A stretch of DNA of 64,000 bases from Trochalopteron elliotii (lineage: Eukaryota; Chordata; Aves; Passeriformes; Leiothrichidae), in contig JANPWX010000030.1 of the NCBI GenBank assembly GCA_024734555.1, forward strand, positions 61,888 through 125,887. The letters are read 5' to 3'. The notes below the pieces were generated by a model, which saw only the letters and a list, made by a program, of their open reading frames with translations, had not been told where the DNA came from and did no database searches. Every line of letters begins with the position of its first letter. The first letter of the stretch is position 1. A program made the position numbers and the translations under genes. Positions 24,755 through 36,979 of the stretch are shown here, piece by piece.

Positions 24755-25025
24755 CAGAGTAAGGTTGAAAGAGACCAGAGTGGATCATCTGGTCCAACCT
24801 CCCTGCTCAAGCAGGATCAGAATTGGGTCCTGATAGCTCTTGAATACCTCCAATGAAGAAAACTCAACAATCACTCTTGACAATCTGTCCCAGTGCATAG
24901 CTACTCACACAGCAAAGAAGTTCTTCCTCATGTTCAGGTGGAACTTCCTGCACATCAGTTTCTGCCCATTGCCCCTTGTTCTACTGCTCAGCACCACTGA
25001 GAGGAGTCTGGCTTCAAACCTGCAG
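24755..25025 (-). mobile_element. CR1 LINE fragment, 5'-truncated
   Basis: Read on +, the block matches the reverse complement of avian CR1 3' sequence: CATCTGGTCCAACCTCCC, TGCTCAAGCAGG, a diverged 'gaatacctcca' segment, TTCTTCCTCATGTTCAGG (near 24,920-24,937) and TTGCCCCTTGTTCTACTG. The element's sense is therefore on the minus strand. The terminal octamer repeat normally closing CR1 is not visible at the left edge, so the 3' end is eroded. Substitutions throughout indicate an old copy. No open reading frame remains. Confidence 0.9.
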
Positions 25026-25029
25026 CTGT

Positions 25030-26215
25030 AAAATGTAGTCAGAATTCTCTGTGCCCTTGAAAACCGTGCAAGGCAGATGGATGGACAGAAAGCATTTCAT
25101 CACCACAGAAGTTGGCCAGCTTGATGCAGCTCATCTTGGCACTTGCAGACAGTCCAGCACTGATCTCCACAGTCAGGACAGCAGTTCCCTGTCTGTGATA
25201 TGGTGCTGACTCCCACCCATCACTTTGTAGGCCAGGGAAAGACGGTCAGTGGGTTTTAATCAGGGCAGTACTGGACTGGTTTACAGACTGAGTGCTTTAT
25301 CTCCTCAAACATCCTCCTAATTGGAGGCCATTCATATGTCATGAATTAGTATGCTGCCAGGGCAACCTGACAGCTGATGCTGTGTTTCAGGATATTTTCA
25401 TACTGGGACAATACAGAATGAGATCTTTAGTGATTTTAACCTGGGAAAACTCTGGTGTAGACCAGTGGAACCAAAGGCCAATGAGAATTTGGATGTGCCA
25501 AGGATACTACTCAGTGCATCTCTAAATATTTCACAGGGTACCAGCTGACATAAGGAGGTTGTTATGCCAATTTTCATTATTACATTACAGTTCCGCTTTT
25601 CAGACAGTTCAAGTTGTTGCTCTTATTTAAATCCCCAGTATGGTTTATACACATGGTCAGGAGGAGATGCCTGACTGAAAAAAAAAAACAAACAAACCAG
25701 GACATCTAATACCAAAACAAGCTAGTCCCCATTTCCATTTACTTCTTATGAACAATCAACATTTAAGCTGATTTTCTTTGAAGCCAACATGGTCCTCTGC
25801 TGCAATCTAATACGCCAAGTCTTCATTCCCAACCCTATGGTTTCATCTGAGCCACGAGCCCTTTAACTCGTGTTAGGGATATGACCAGCTGCTCCACCTT
25901 AACTGTCTTTACCAGTGTTGTCAGAGACAACTAAAATGTGCTGTACTGTATGACTGGGAAGTAATTATAGTTCAGAACCTGGTCAGATGACTTCTGCAAC
26001 TTGGAATTATTTCCTATCAAAGGATCATGTTTTTCCTGCACCACAGCTGTGACAAACCTTCCTGAGACTGCTGTGCATCACTGAGAGATCTTTAAAGTTC
26101 ACAGCAATGCCTCTATAAAGTTCAAAATTAAAATGATAATTTTAGGAAAGCAAACAAGCATCGTAATCAGGGGAGAAAAAACCCAACCACTTCCTACTCG
26201 CCACCGCATCCCAAA
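25030..26215. other. Unique non-coding sequence
   Basis: No further element recognised. An A-rich run (A11, then AACAAACAAACC) occurs at 25,678-25,697. Confidence 0.5.
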
Positions 26216-26219
26216 GAAA

Positions 26220-26430
26220 TTATTCTGTTCCTCCTTATAAATAATAGGGGTGTGCAACGTGTCATTCCTATTCAGTGTTTGTGGGTTTTTTGGTGCTTAT
26301 TGATGCTGCATCTGTTTTGTCAGTGCGTCAGCTAATGGAGAAAGTTAATTGTGTTGGTTGTAAGGCCACCTGTCACACACATGCCTCATTTCCATACTAA
26401 TAGCCCAACAGTGGCAGGCAGTGTACTCCT
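26220..26430. promoter_or_regulatory. Candidate conserved non-coding element
   Basis: Non-repetitive, homopolymer-poor block with retained CpGs (about 26,259, 26,325 and 26,329) and cores such as GCTAATGGAG, GTTAATTGTG and ACTAATAGCC. Suggestive only. Confidence 0.25.
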
Positions 26431-28190
26431 CTGCAGTAACACACACAGCCTCTTTGGCAACCTGGGCCAAATGTGCCTATGCAGCAACCACAGCCCTCTT
26501 CTCTGAATGCCTCCAGTGTTGTGGCAACCCAGCTCTGCATTAACCCCCCGCAGCCCTCCCCAGCCCGCAGGGGCTTTTCAAACCCTTGCAGACACGCTGG
26601 GTGTCATGTTTTAGGGTGGGAGGGTGGGGGGCACAGCTCCGCTTCTCTGGCAGGATGGGTGCCTCCCGCTCCCCCCGACCAGCAGAATATTTTGCTCCCT
26701 TTGCACTGTTGGATCAGGCACCTATCGCCAGCAAAACCTGGCGAGCCCTGTCAGTACCTCTGTTCACATCGGTGGTGAGGACCAGTTGAAAGTCCATCTC
26801 TTTTGTCCCTTCTGTTAACATTTTGAATGAGGGAACCAATGCGGATCAGAGCCAGGCAGAAGAAATGTGCCTGCAGCTGAGGCAGACACAGCCATGCTGG
26901 GCTGCAGTGGGACTCAGAAAGATGTAAATAAAATTCACTTTGGTGATAGAGCCAATGCCAGAAAAGCTATATTTGATGAATATTTTATTTTAACATATGG
27001 AAAACTGTTCTGATCAGCCAACAGGACAAGATTTTCCTTCCTTCTTGCTTTCCCCCACCATTTTTCATGTAGAAGATTATGTGAGTAAAGAGATTTATTT
27101 TGAACTACCAGGCTTACTCTTCAGCAGGGTCCATAACCCTTGTTCATGTTTTCCTGCAGCCTGAAAAAATCCCCTGCAAAACTCTGAGAGAATTTATGCT
27201 AAAGGCACGTGTTGTGAAGTAATACCTGGAATCTTGATTGCTTCAGGGGAAACTGGTCTTTGTGCTTTTTATATCACTGTAGCAGAAATCAGAAATGCCA
27301 TATGCTACTATTGGACTTGCACAGGAATGTTCCATAGGTTAAAATGCAAGCAGTGAATGAGCTGCTACTCCTTTACACCTGCAAGCATTTTAAAGAAAAT
27401 ACTCCACACATAAGACACTGCCTAACGGTGTAAACCAGTGACACAGGGATTATCGTGCCTGCATCATGGTCAGGAAAGGAAATGTCCGTATCTATCATGG
27501 CCCAAAGGAACAAGCCAGAATATTCATTGTTTAGTCCACCTTAGATGCAAAGATGATTAACCAGGGATGGTGCAGAGGTACAACAGTACCTGCCATCAGG
27601 CTCCCACCAGGCTAAAAGCAAATTGGTTTCATCTGCAAAACTACACAGTTGTAGGAATTTCCCATTTCTGTGTTGAGTTTCTTCAGCAGCGCCTGCAAGC
27701 ATCTGCTTGGCAGAGGCTGTTGCTCCAGCTCACCCTTGTGGGGACTGAGGTGAGGGTGGGCATTTCTAGCCAGCCTCTGCTTGGAGCATTCTGCAGGAAG
27801 ATTTGGGCAAGCACTCAGCCAAAGCAAAAGGACTCTTGGCATTGGAACTGGAGGGCTCCCAAGGAGCTCATCCCAGGTCTCAGGCCAGAGTGACCCAGTA
27901 TTATCAGTGCTGTCTGAATAACAGCAGGGTAAAAGATGATCCATTTTACATCACACACATTGTGAGATAAGCCCACACAAGTATACAATTTGTTAAAATC
28001 TTGGGTTATTCTTTCCATTTTCTTTTGGAGTCTGAGCCCAGTTGTTCATTTCCTGGTTTCTCACAGTGTTTGAGTGGGCCAGAATCCTTCCCTTACTGAA
28101 AGAGGGACTATCGCAGGCACAGTACTTTTCAGATAAAGTGGAAACAAAACAGCATGTAGGAGGAGACTTGACTGCATTTATTTATACACC
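26431..28190. other. Unique non-coding sequence with a GC-richer patch
   Basis: The interval 26,470-26,790 is GC-rich but contains few CpGs and carries three overlapping + strand frames, so I do not call it an island or an exon. At 27,567-27,944 open frames of about 110 codons face each other on opposite strands and match nothing known. Confidence 0.5.
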
Positions 28191-28206
28191 AAAAGTAGCT
28201 TATTCT

Positions 28207-28313
28207 AGACATTTAAAAAAAGTTAATACTTTAAAGAATTCTGTAAAAATTTAAAAATACTTTTTAAATTTTTAAAAATTCTGCAAACTTTAAAAAAGTT
28301 TGTAGAAAATTGT
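28207..28313. repeat. A/T-only low-complexity tract with palindromes
   Basis: About 100 bases almost entirely of TTTAAA-type words. CAAACTTT...AAGTTTG at 28,284-28,302 is an inverted repeat with 7-base arms, and TTTTTAAATTTTTAAAAATT around 28,261-28,280 is also largely self-complementary. Confidence 0.75.
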
Positions 28314-28446
28314 TGTACAAAACCCACAAAACCCAAAAAACCCCAACACATAAACTCCATTAATATATGTCTGTGTTTTTTTGTTTCTGCCTTCTCTTAC
28401 GTACACTGTAGTCAGGTCACGCTGCTTGTTAGGCAGTCCTGTATCC

Positions 28447-28484
28447 TTTGAGAGAGGATGTGCTGATTAGTTTGAGAGAGGATG
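28447..28484 (+). repeat. 24-base spaced direct duplication
   Basis: TTTGAGAGAGGATG occurs at 28,447-28,460 and again at 28,471-28,484, consistent with a small tandem duplication whose second half has diverged. Confidence 0.8.
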
Positions 28485-28489
28485 AACTG

Positions 28490-31105
28490 TGCCATAAAAT
28501 GGGCTTTCAGGCTGCTGTATTCTGTTATCACTATGGCTAGTTTTGTGGAGAAGAGTACTTCAAAATGTTTTGGTGTTTAGGTTTGTTTATTTGTTTTATG
28601 TGGATTGGGTGAGTTAAAACATCAACCAAACATTTACAGTTGCTAAAACTTTATAACCTGGTCATCTGGGGGACAAAGACTGCCTCTTCAGACTGTGTAC
28701 ACACTGCCAGTTTGCTTTTGGCTGAAGCAGAAGGTTTATTCTATAAAAAATATACTGTCAGTGCCATACAGACTTTTCTTGTGAAAAATATATGTCCAGA
28801 TTGCTTTGGTGTGTGTGTGGACACTTGGAGCCATGGTGCTGAGGAGGTATGTCCCTGTTGTTCTCTTCTCCACGGAAAGGACACAAAATTACCTGCAAAA
28901 AGGTAGCACAGACTATTTGGGACAAAATAGTATGTCTGAACTCCTATATGCAGGCACATCTACCACCTTAAAGATACACAAGAAAATTGAGAATTGATGC
29001 ACACTATAATGGCACCTTCTGTGTTCCAGTTTCCAAGGGATGAAAACTGGGTAGATCAAGGCAAGAAGCACGCAGCTATTTCCAACAAGTCTCCAGCCAT
29101 AGACCCTATTTGGTCTACAATTTGGCCATAGCCATTAAGGTTTTCAGAACTTTAAAGCCAGAGACACAAGGATCATTTAACATGGATACAACTTCAGTTT
29201 TCTACTATTTCTAGCAGGCTGAAATTTTCTGAGAAATTCTTTTTCCAACATAGCACAATCTTAGATTTGGATGTTTTAAGCTCCTGACATGAATTTACAG
29301 ATTAAAAACTAGCTGACAGCGCTGCCAGTCTTTCTGTGATACTGGGACTTTGATTTGTCACCTAAACTTTGTGGCTGTTGATATCACAGTGACAGCACTT
29401 TGACAAACGAGGGGATATAGTTTCCCACTCAAGTTCTGCCTTTTTTATCAAAAGCTTTCCACGGTGAAGTCTGACCCTTTCTAGATATGTGCGTAAACCT
29501 GAGAAATAGTTTTATTTTACACATGTGTGCATATGCATCTGTATATATACATATATATAGAAAAGTAATTTTTACACACCTTTCTAAACAGTTAATAATT
29601 ATGTGTTATATTTAGAAATACTGAAAATAGATATGATTTCTAGAAATGGCAAAATAGTAATTTTTACAAGAAGTAGTGGTCTGAACAAAACCATCACACA
29701 GTTTTCTATTCATTTCAGTTCTTCTCTTTTCATGCTCTGCTGTTTTCTTGAGTGTAAGGCCAAATTTGAAAATCTGAGTTTGGGCTTAGTAAAAGTTGTC
29801 CCTAAATTCTCTTTCCTCCCACCAAACAATAACATTTTACTTCTGGGGTTTGTTTTTTACTGCAGAAATACTTACATGGTTCTGAGACAACACAATAGGT
29901 GATCCTTTGCTTACACACCCACCCACAATACTGCATGCTGTGTTTTCTTCATGGACCTCCTGAGATTGTGTGATTGCACATAGAACCTGGCTCCACACAG
30001 TGTCACTATTGTTCTGGCCCTTTTTCTCCCCCCACATGAGTTTTTATGCTCAGCATATCTTGGCATTGTGAACTCAAGGCTTGCTAAAGAAGGGCTCAAT
30101 TTACCCCTGATTTACCCCTATAAATCAACTAATAAACCATTGTAAGCACCGGTGTTGTTACACTTCATAGCAACAATGGGGACAGAATATGCTGGTACAG
30201 ACAGAGGCCGTCCAGCACTGAGGGTTAAATGAGCAGGATCCTCCATGTTTTGAGGCTACACAAGAGAAACCTAAAGAAGAAGAAACCTCTACATGCATGA
30301 TTTCCAATGGTGCTTCACTTCAGTGGCCAGTCAGGCCAGCTAAAGGGAAATTTACTTGTAATACAGCTATACCTCCACTATCTTTGAACTGTCTTTCTTT
30401 CTCTGGGTGTTCACTTCTTTACATTGCTATTTCCACAAGCCAGTGTAGCCAGTCAAAAGTTACTTGAAGTCACCATCCTGGCATAGGTAAATGAAAAATC
30501 TATATTTTCTGGTATGAAATGCCTGCAACAGAATTAGATTGAAGGTGGTCTAAAGATGTGATTTCCCCTCTGTACCATGGCAGCAAGGGAATGGAGCCTC
30601 AAACCTGCCCCCTGCCACCAAATCAGCTGTCTCCCATCCATCCTCCCCTGAATGACACTTGCATATAAGAAGCAGCCATGTCTGCCAGGAAAGGGCAAGG
30701 AGGAGCCCAGACTTTCAGGAAGATCAGGGATGAAATCAGGGTTTTCACCTTATTCTGATAATGTTGTGTTTGTCCCAGTCAGACGCAATCCCTCAAGCAG
30801 GGCTCATAGTCATGATACCATGGGATCCTTAATGATGATGAAGGACTCTTTTCAGCTGCTTTTAGTGACAAAAGAAAGTCAAAACTATTCAGCCAACAAC
30901 CAAGCCCTTAGTTATGTCTTTTGTGCTGTCACCTTTTCCCAAAGAAAAATTTCCTAGTTGCACAGAAGTGAAGCAAACCCAAATTTGGTGATTAACATTT
31001 GAGATTAACATTAAATTAACATTTAATTTTTCTCCTGGGGAATCCTTAGCTAGAAATGTTATAGTTACTTTAGATAAACCTAATAATAAAGTAATCATCT
31101 AATTC
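28490..31105. other. A+T-rich unique non-coding sequence
   Basis: No supported gene. Alternating purine-pyrimidine sequence (ACATGTGTGCATATGCAT, then TATATATACATATATATA) lies at 29,520-29,559. Frames up to 101 codons (30,652-30,957 +) are unrecognised. Confidence 0.5.
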
Positions 31106-31112
31106 CTCAGCT

Positions 31113-31245
31113 GGCCATACCAGACAGGACCTGCTAGGTGGTCCATGGAGCTGGGTCATTAGCAGTCAAACAAGAGGAACCAGACTGGTACTTCCTCTTC
31201 TTTAAGCTAAGCAGGGAAGGCTCAGTTGGGAAAGATGTCTCAGCC
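31113..31245 (+). mobile_element. Possible relic of a 5S-rRNA-derived SINE
   Basis: AAGCTAAGCAGGG at 31,204-31,216 is identical to the conserved internal-promoter (A-box) segment of vertebrate 5S rRNA. GGCCATACCA at 31,113-31,122 is identical to a segment near the 5S 5' end. In a true 5S gene these lie about 43 bases apart. Here they are 91 apart, so an insertion or a chance pairing must be assumed. Weak 5S-like similarity (GGCT..GTTGGG...GATG) continues to about 31,236. Ancient 5S-headed SINEs such as AmnSINE1 are known in amniotes and are sometimes retained as enhancers. It is not an intact 5S gene. Confidence 0.3.
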
Positions 31246-32120
31246 AAAGGAAGTGTCACTCTCTTTAAACACCACATAATGCAGCTCGGGCGCCTGCCAA
31301 ATCGTAATACACTGGAACAGACGGAGACAGAGTACTGTGGGAAGGGCACTGCAAACTGCAGAAGGGTGCACCACCTAGATGAGAAACTTTCCTGCACTGT
31401 CAGGAAATCCTTCCTTTTCCAGGCAGGGAAAATGTTCTGCTTATCTTTTCTGATTTCATGTTTTCCTTTCCCCTTCACTTTTCAAGGCCTGCTGTCTTGG
31501 CAGCCAGCCTAGCCTGATGAAGCATCACAGGGTCCTAGTATTACAATACTGGTTTTGTTCAGTGATTTGCAGAAGATAACTGTGTTCCTGTTTATATAAA
31601 TGCTGTTTATAACATTGACTGTGCTAAAATGATTTTATTTTAAAAGTCGGCAATAATAATACTATAAAGAATTCCTGGAGTTATTAGTAATAAATGCCAG
31701 CAGCAGCATGGTTGGGATACAACCTCATACATCAGACTTTAAGGCTAATTTCTCCATGTCAGTGTGAGCCCTACTCTGAAAGCAGCAGGTACCATCCTTT
31801 GGAGCTGCTTATGTAATACTCTGCACCATGTCCAGATACTTTCATTGATAAGAAGAGTTGAGATTTCATGATTTATTACAAGACTGTCATTTTATCCCTG
31901 TTACACTTGTGTCGTAATAGTACACAACCCTGCACAGATAGGCAAGCAGGTTCATTACATTTTTTTGGGACAGAATACATGTTGACTCTACCTCACTTCA
32001 AAGTGGCAACCTTTTCCACATGGACATATAGCCAGTAGTACAACCATAATGATACCAGGCAATGCTATCAGTACCTGACTGACTGAAACAGAGGCTTCTT
32101 TCTGAGGCAAAGCTTTTCTC
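31246..32120. other. Unique sequence, partly enhancer-like
   Basis: The stretch 31,560-31,760 has GGCAATAATAATACTATAAAGAA and TTATTAGTAATAAATGCC in non-repetitive context and may be a conserved non-coding element. The facing frames at 31,134-31,512 (114 and 124 codons) overlap base for base and look like chance. Confidence 0.35.
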
Positions 32121-32372
32121 ACAGTCACAGAACTGTAGAATGGTTTGGGCTGAAAGAGACCTAAAAGATCATCTAGTTCCAGCTCCTCTGCTATGGATCA
32201 TCTAGTTCCAACTCCTCTGTATCTTTTCACTAGATAAGGTTGCTCAAAGTCCCATCCAATCTGGTCTTGAACACCTTCAGAAATGAGATATCCACAACTT
32301 CTCTGGCAGAGTCTCACCATGTTCACTGTAAAGAAATTCATCCTAATGGCTAAACTAAACCTACCCTCTGAC
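32121..32372 (-). mobile_element. CR1 LINE fragment with internal duplication
   Basis: On + it begins with the reverse complement of the CR1 3' end (CAGAACTGTAGAATGGTTTG), followed by GAGACCTAAAAGATCATCTAG and TTCCAGCTCC, then the expected 'gttgctcaaagtcccatcc' and 'cttgaacacctt' segments up to about 32,372. Sense is on the minus strand and the copy is 5'-truncated. Unusually, GATCATCTAGTTCCAGCTCC (32,167 on) is repeated 29 bases later (32,196-32,219) with one change, a tandem duplication inside the element. Confidence 0.9.
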
Positions 32373-33385
32373 CTACAGCAATTACAGCAACCAGTTGGAA
32401 AAGAGTCTGGTGTCTAGTAAACATTACAACATTATGTGGGTAAAAGAAGAGAAGCATAATGGTTAAATAGACTCTTAAGTAAGAAGAGACAACACTGCAC
32501 TGATGATGGACAACAGTTGCAAGAAATGTTCTCCCTTCCCTGAAAACATCAGCATTTACTGGAAGATTTGGTCTCACAAAGTGAATTAAAAGGTCTGGCA
32601 TACCATGTAAGCAATCTGTATGTGTGCAGCCTTCCTTTTGAAAAAGACAAAAGTTTTTAAAGATGTGTTTTAAAGTATTTAATGCCTAACCTTGATGTGC
32701 ATAAGAACACCTAGTTCCAGACAGAACCAAGCTCAACACAATTTGTCCCTGCACACTTCTGGTACTAGGGCTTTCCTCCAACTGGAGATGGGCCATCGTG
32801 CTTCAACTTTCATCTTCCTCTCCAACAATTTGCCCTCTGAAGATACAGAGAATCAGATTTATCTGTCCACAGTTTAGATCCATCTGTGTTTCCAGTACCT
32901 TCTAATCACCTCAGTCACCAAGGATCAAATTCTTGTGTCTTCTGTGACTGTGCAGCTGAAACAGTGTTCCTCTGAACCAACAGAAGCACTTTGGCACCAG
33001 CCATGACCCCAGCACACAAACATTTCTGCCCACGTGTGGTTACAGGTGATCAGACCAATGAGGTTGGACATGCAAGACTAAACCCCCTGCTTTGCCTTGC
33101 CCAAGCCCACAGGCAACACCTTAGCAACAGTACTTTCTTCCCTTTCCTACCCCCACTTCCCACTGAAGTTTTGCCAGCCCCAGAACTCTCTCTGCTTCCC
33201 CAAGTGTGAAAGAAGGGGTCGATCTGCAGCTCATCCTGCAGGCTCCAATAAGGGAGTGTTTTGGGGCACCCCTGAAGGCAAAATGACATCTGCATGCTTG
33301 ACACTATAGAATGAGAGCACAATGCTTTAAAGCCTCTCAGAAAATCTACAGGACAGTTAATATGATTTAAGCCTATATTTAAATT
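32373..33385. other. Unique non-coding sequence
   Basis: No element recognised. The frames at 32,991-33,322 overlap on both strands and resemble nothing known. Confidence 0.5.
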
Positions 33386-33389
33386 TTAT

Positions 33390-33890
33390 GAGACTCATTT
33401 TCAAGGCTAATAACCCAGTTTACTGTGCACAATATCAAATGCAAATTTTATTACTGACTTGGTAAAAACCAAGATGATATTCATTAGCATATCTCAGCGC
33501 ATCACCCTTTTTAGCCAAAAGGTGCACCAGGAGTAACAGTGGGAGTTTTTATATGTGTTGTAAATTACAGTTACTATCTCATTAGATAAACACATTTAAA
33601 ATCAGGTTATCATTCACTTATATATCAGAAAGTTGTTTGTTCAATTGCAGCTAGTCTCGTATTACAACATATGGTGCATGAAATTCTTAGACTAATAAAA
33701 TTTCAAGGTACAGGGAGCTGGTGCCTTGGAAAAAACTGTTTCTGCTCAACGAATGGCTCGATATAATCTGTAATTGCTGTGAAACAATTATGCAGCAGGC
33801 TGTTTTGTACTTAATAGTATTTACATCCTTGGGTTTATTAGCAACAAAATCTAAGTGGAACTTGTGAAAGAGAAATTAATTTTTCTGCTA
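33390..33890. promoter_or_regulatory. Candidate conserved non-coding element cluster
   Basis: Non-repetitive A+T-rich block with a perfect POU octamer (ATGCAAAT, 33,439-33,446), CATTAGCATATC near 33,482-33,493, and the stretch 33,720-33,850 containing CTGTAATTGCTGTG and ACAATTATGCAGC. Retained CpGs appear near 33,497, 33,750 and 33,759. No open frame of note. This is one of the better enhancer-like blocks in the window, still without conservation evidence. Confidence 0.4.
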
Positions 33891-36390
33891 AAAGATGTAA
33901 AGTTTTAAGTTAAAGATCCAGCAGATTGTGGAAATCTAAAATAGATGTAATAGTCTCTAATTTGACTTATTTCTCATTGAAATGTTTCATTATTCTTTTA
34001 GATACCTGTGGCAGATTATCAAGTAATCCTTCAGCAGCTGAGTTCCCCTTAACTTTCATCACTCTCGGCAAAGTTTTGTTTTTTTCTCAATGCATGCACT
34101 CTGGCTTTGCTTTCTCCTGGAAATAAACACAATTAATGTCCACATATAGTATTTGAAATCAAATTGAAAATTCCCACACCTGTGGGGTTTTGCCTACTAA
34201 GTTTAACAGCGGTGACTGGAATGTGAGTCAGCATTTTGTACTTCTTTATATGCTGGCAATTGAACAAGCAGCCCAGTACACAGTGACACAGAGAGGCATG
34301 CTGTATACAGAGCAACAGTGATGCAGGCACATAACAGCTTTGGGTCACACTTTCCTGTGGTATGGACTGCTGGAGCTTCAGCAGCTTCAGCAAAACTCAT
34401 CCGGTTTGCAGAAGCATTGGGGTTCTACCTGACTGAGGTACGTAATTACTCCTGCCATTCTGGGCATACCCACATATGCTCTGCTGATAATATACAAATC
34501 ATCATATACAAACCTAATGTCAAGTGTGTTATTTCAGCGTTCAGTTAGGAGCAATGAACTGCACACTACTGCCTCATTGCATGGCTCCTACTGAGCTCAA
34601 ATCTGTGAGACAGCTTGAGGGCAGTTACACATTTGGGGGTTAAGGTGGTTTTCTCGCCTTTTGTGATTAACTATTTTTCCTTCTTTTGTTTATGATGTCT
34701 TGGATTTGCCTACATTGTAAGTTGTCTTCAACATTAAAGCTGTATTTTATACAGACATCCTTTCTCCTGACTGCTAACTAACTCTGCGCCAGCAGCAGCA
34801 AAATTGGAGGCCAGATTGTAAGGACGGCCCTGCTAAAACAATTGTTCTCTCTGTGTTCAGTACTGCTACCTTCAGGATGGCTTCAACCAAACAGCATTAA
34901 CACCTTTCAATTCTACTCATACTAACATGTTCTTAAATACTGTTACTAAAATCTCTGCCTTTGTATCCAGCTTTATCTGTCTTTCTCTTGTGCTGCAACT
35001 TCATTAACTTTCCTGTTGCCCTGCAATCTGCAATGGACTGCAGTGAATTCTCTGCCAGAGCCCTCACCACTGTACACTCATGTCAGCATTACTGTATAAG
35101 TGCTTCCTATTACCATCATCTAGGAGGGTTTGTTACAGTACAACATGATAAAACTTTTCCAAAAAATCCTCTCTGCCTCTTACAAGGGAATATCTTTAAT
35201 TGCTGATTTCAAAAGATCTGCAATGAAAAACTATTGTAAGAAAATCCTCATGCAAAGCCTCACAACCTTGCTGGCTACTCCTGGTAAGAATGGTGTAAGT
35301 TGTTAGGAAGTACACCCCTCTGACTACAAAAAACACCTTTAGATTTTGCAACATCAAGAAGTAAGCCTAACCTGATTTCAGCACTGGTGATGGAATAAAC
35401 CACAAATTACATTGTGGAGCAATGCTGAAAACTCCCACCAGACTGCTTGTGGAAACTAAATCCCAGCACATGACAAATGCAATCTGTTCCCACTCAACTT
35501 ACTAACAATCCTCCTGCAAAGGTGGCTTTCCCCAGCCAGGGCTGGGACCTCCTCCTAACTCCCCCCTGCCTACTGCTGTGATTTGAAGCAGGTCTGGGGA
35601 TGCTACGGCATTTTCTAAGGAAGGAGAGGCCAAACCTAGTTGCTAACTGTGCATTTGGGATTTTGAGCACACTTGGGTTTCTCTGAGTCTGTCTTCAAGC
35701 AATTTCCAATCTGCAAATTTTCTTACATTCCTATAGAGCAGTGACACCTTTTCTTTTGTATTCATACAGCACCTAGCAAAATGAGTGCCATCTCTGACAA
35801 GGTATCCAAGGTTCTGCTGCAAAGTAAGCAATGTTAATAGTATTGAATGTATTTAATCCCTGGCACAAATGATTTGTTGAAGGGCACTAATGTATTTGTC
35901 AATTAATAACATCTATGAATGAGCGTATACAGACTGGAATTGGGTCCATGCTGTATTACTTATGAATATGATTTTATCAATCAGTCACCATCTTAGCAGG
36001 ATGCTTTTTCCAAATTCAATTTGTCTGAATTGTATTCCATAAAAATTACCTCATCATGCTGTGCCTGCCCATATTAATGATGGGAGAAGTGAGATTTAGG
36101 GAATACACCCATTAAAGAAAAGAACAGTTTTGGCTATGGGCAACATGGTCAAACAAGTATTAGCAATGGTGGGTACAAGCATAGTGAGGTGGGGAAAAGG
36201 TCCACAGCCGTGCGAACTGGGTGTAGCACACTGTGCTAATGAAAATTAAAAATCCTTGATTATTTTGTATACTTTGTAGTTTCTTTGTAAACCCCAAATA
36301 TCTGTTCCACTCTTCCAGGCTTTTTGGACTTGGTATTTTTCAAAGCTTTCTCAGAATAAGAATAAATGTGTGCACTTTCCAGAAACTCTA
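33891..36390. other. Unique non-coding sequence
   Basis: No supported gene or transposon. The interval 35,850-36,010 (GTCAATTAATAACATC, ATGAATATGATTTTATCAATC) is mildly enhancer-like. Facing frames at 34,133-34,548 look like chance. Confidence 0.45.
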
Positions 36391-36873
36391 CCCATTTTTG
36401 GTGCCCGAGGTCAATTTGGGCCAGGGGGAAGCGTTCTTGGATGGACTAAGGATGTCACATGGAATCGGGCAGGCTGTGAAGAGCTCCCAAGTCCCCGCAC
36501 TCCCTCAGCTGCCCTGCTCCTGTGCCCAGATGCCCGACGACAGCCACAAATCCTGGATCTGCCTTTGCGACCCCGCGGATGCTCCCCCCTTCCCAGCGGA
36601 TCAGCTCGCAAGAGGACAGGGCGCGTTTTCAAACCGGGATCTGTGGTTTTACGGAGGCAGGCGGAGAGGAGCGAGGGAAACTGTCGCCCGCCACAGGCTG
36701 CCCCGCTCCCGCTGCTGTGGGGACCAAACCAGCCCCTTCGGGGGTGCGGCGGGGACGGGGGAGCTCGGTTTGTTTATTTTAACAACAGCTCCGTCCCCCA
36801 AGCCCGAGCAGGCAGAGGCGGGGCTGGCACAGCTGACCGCGGCTGTCCCCGGAGCGCTGACACCAGACCAGGC

Positions 36874-36889
36874 AGCGCCATCTACCGAC
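36874..36889 (-). promoter_or_regulatory. CTCF-like motif
   Basis: AGCGCCATCTACCGAC on + is the reverse form of the CTCF consensus (AGCGCCMYCTRSTGGC) with two mismatches, so the motif points left. It sits at the CpG-rich core of the island. Confidence 0.4.
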
Positions 36890-36941
36890 GGCAGCGCCGC
36901 CCGCCTCGCCGCCAGCGCCGCGCCCCCCGCGCCGCCGCCCC

Positions 36942-36979
36942 GGGAGCGGGGGATGGATGCGGGAGCGGGGGATGGATGC
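36942..36979 (+). repeat. 19-base tandem duplication
   Basis: GGGAGCGGGGGATGGATGC is present twice head to tail with no mismatch, and a partial third copy (GGGAGC) follows. It lies inside the CpG island. Confidence 0.95.

Noticed and set aside
31134..31512. Facing frames of 114 and 124 codons
   Set aside because: They cover the same bases on opposite strands, with no family resemblance. The DNA-level 5S-like similarity is the more informative signal.
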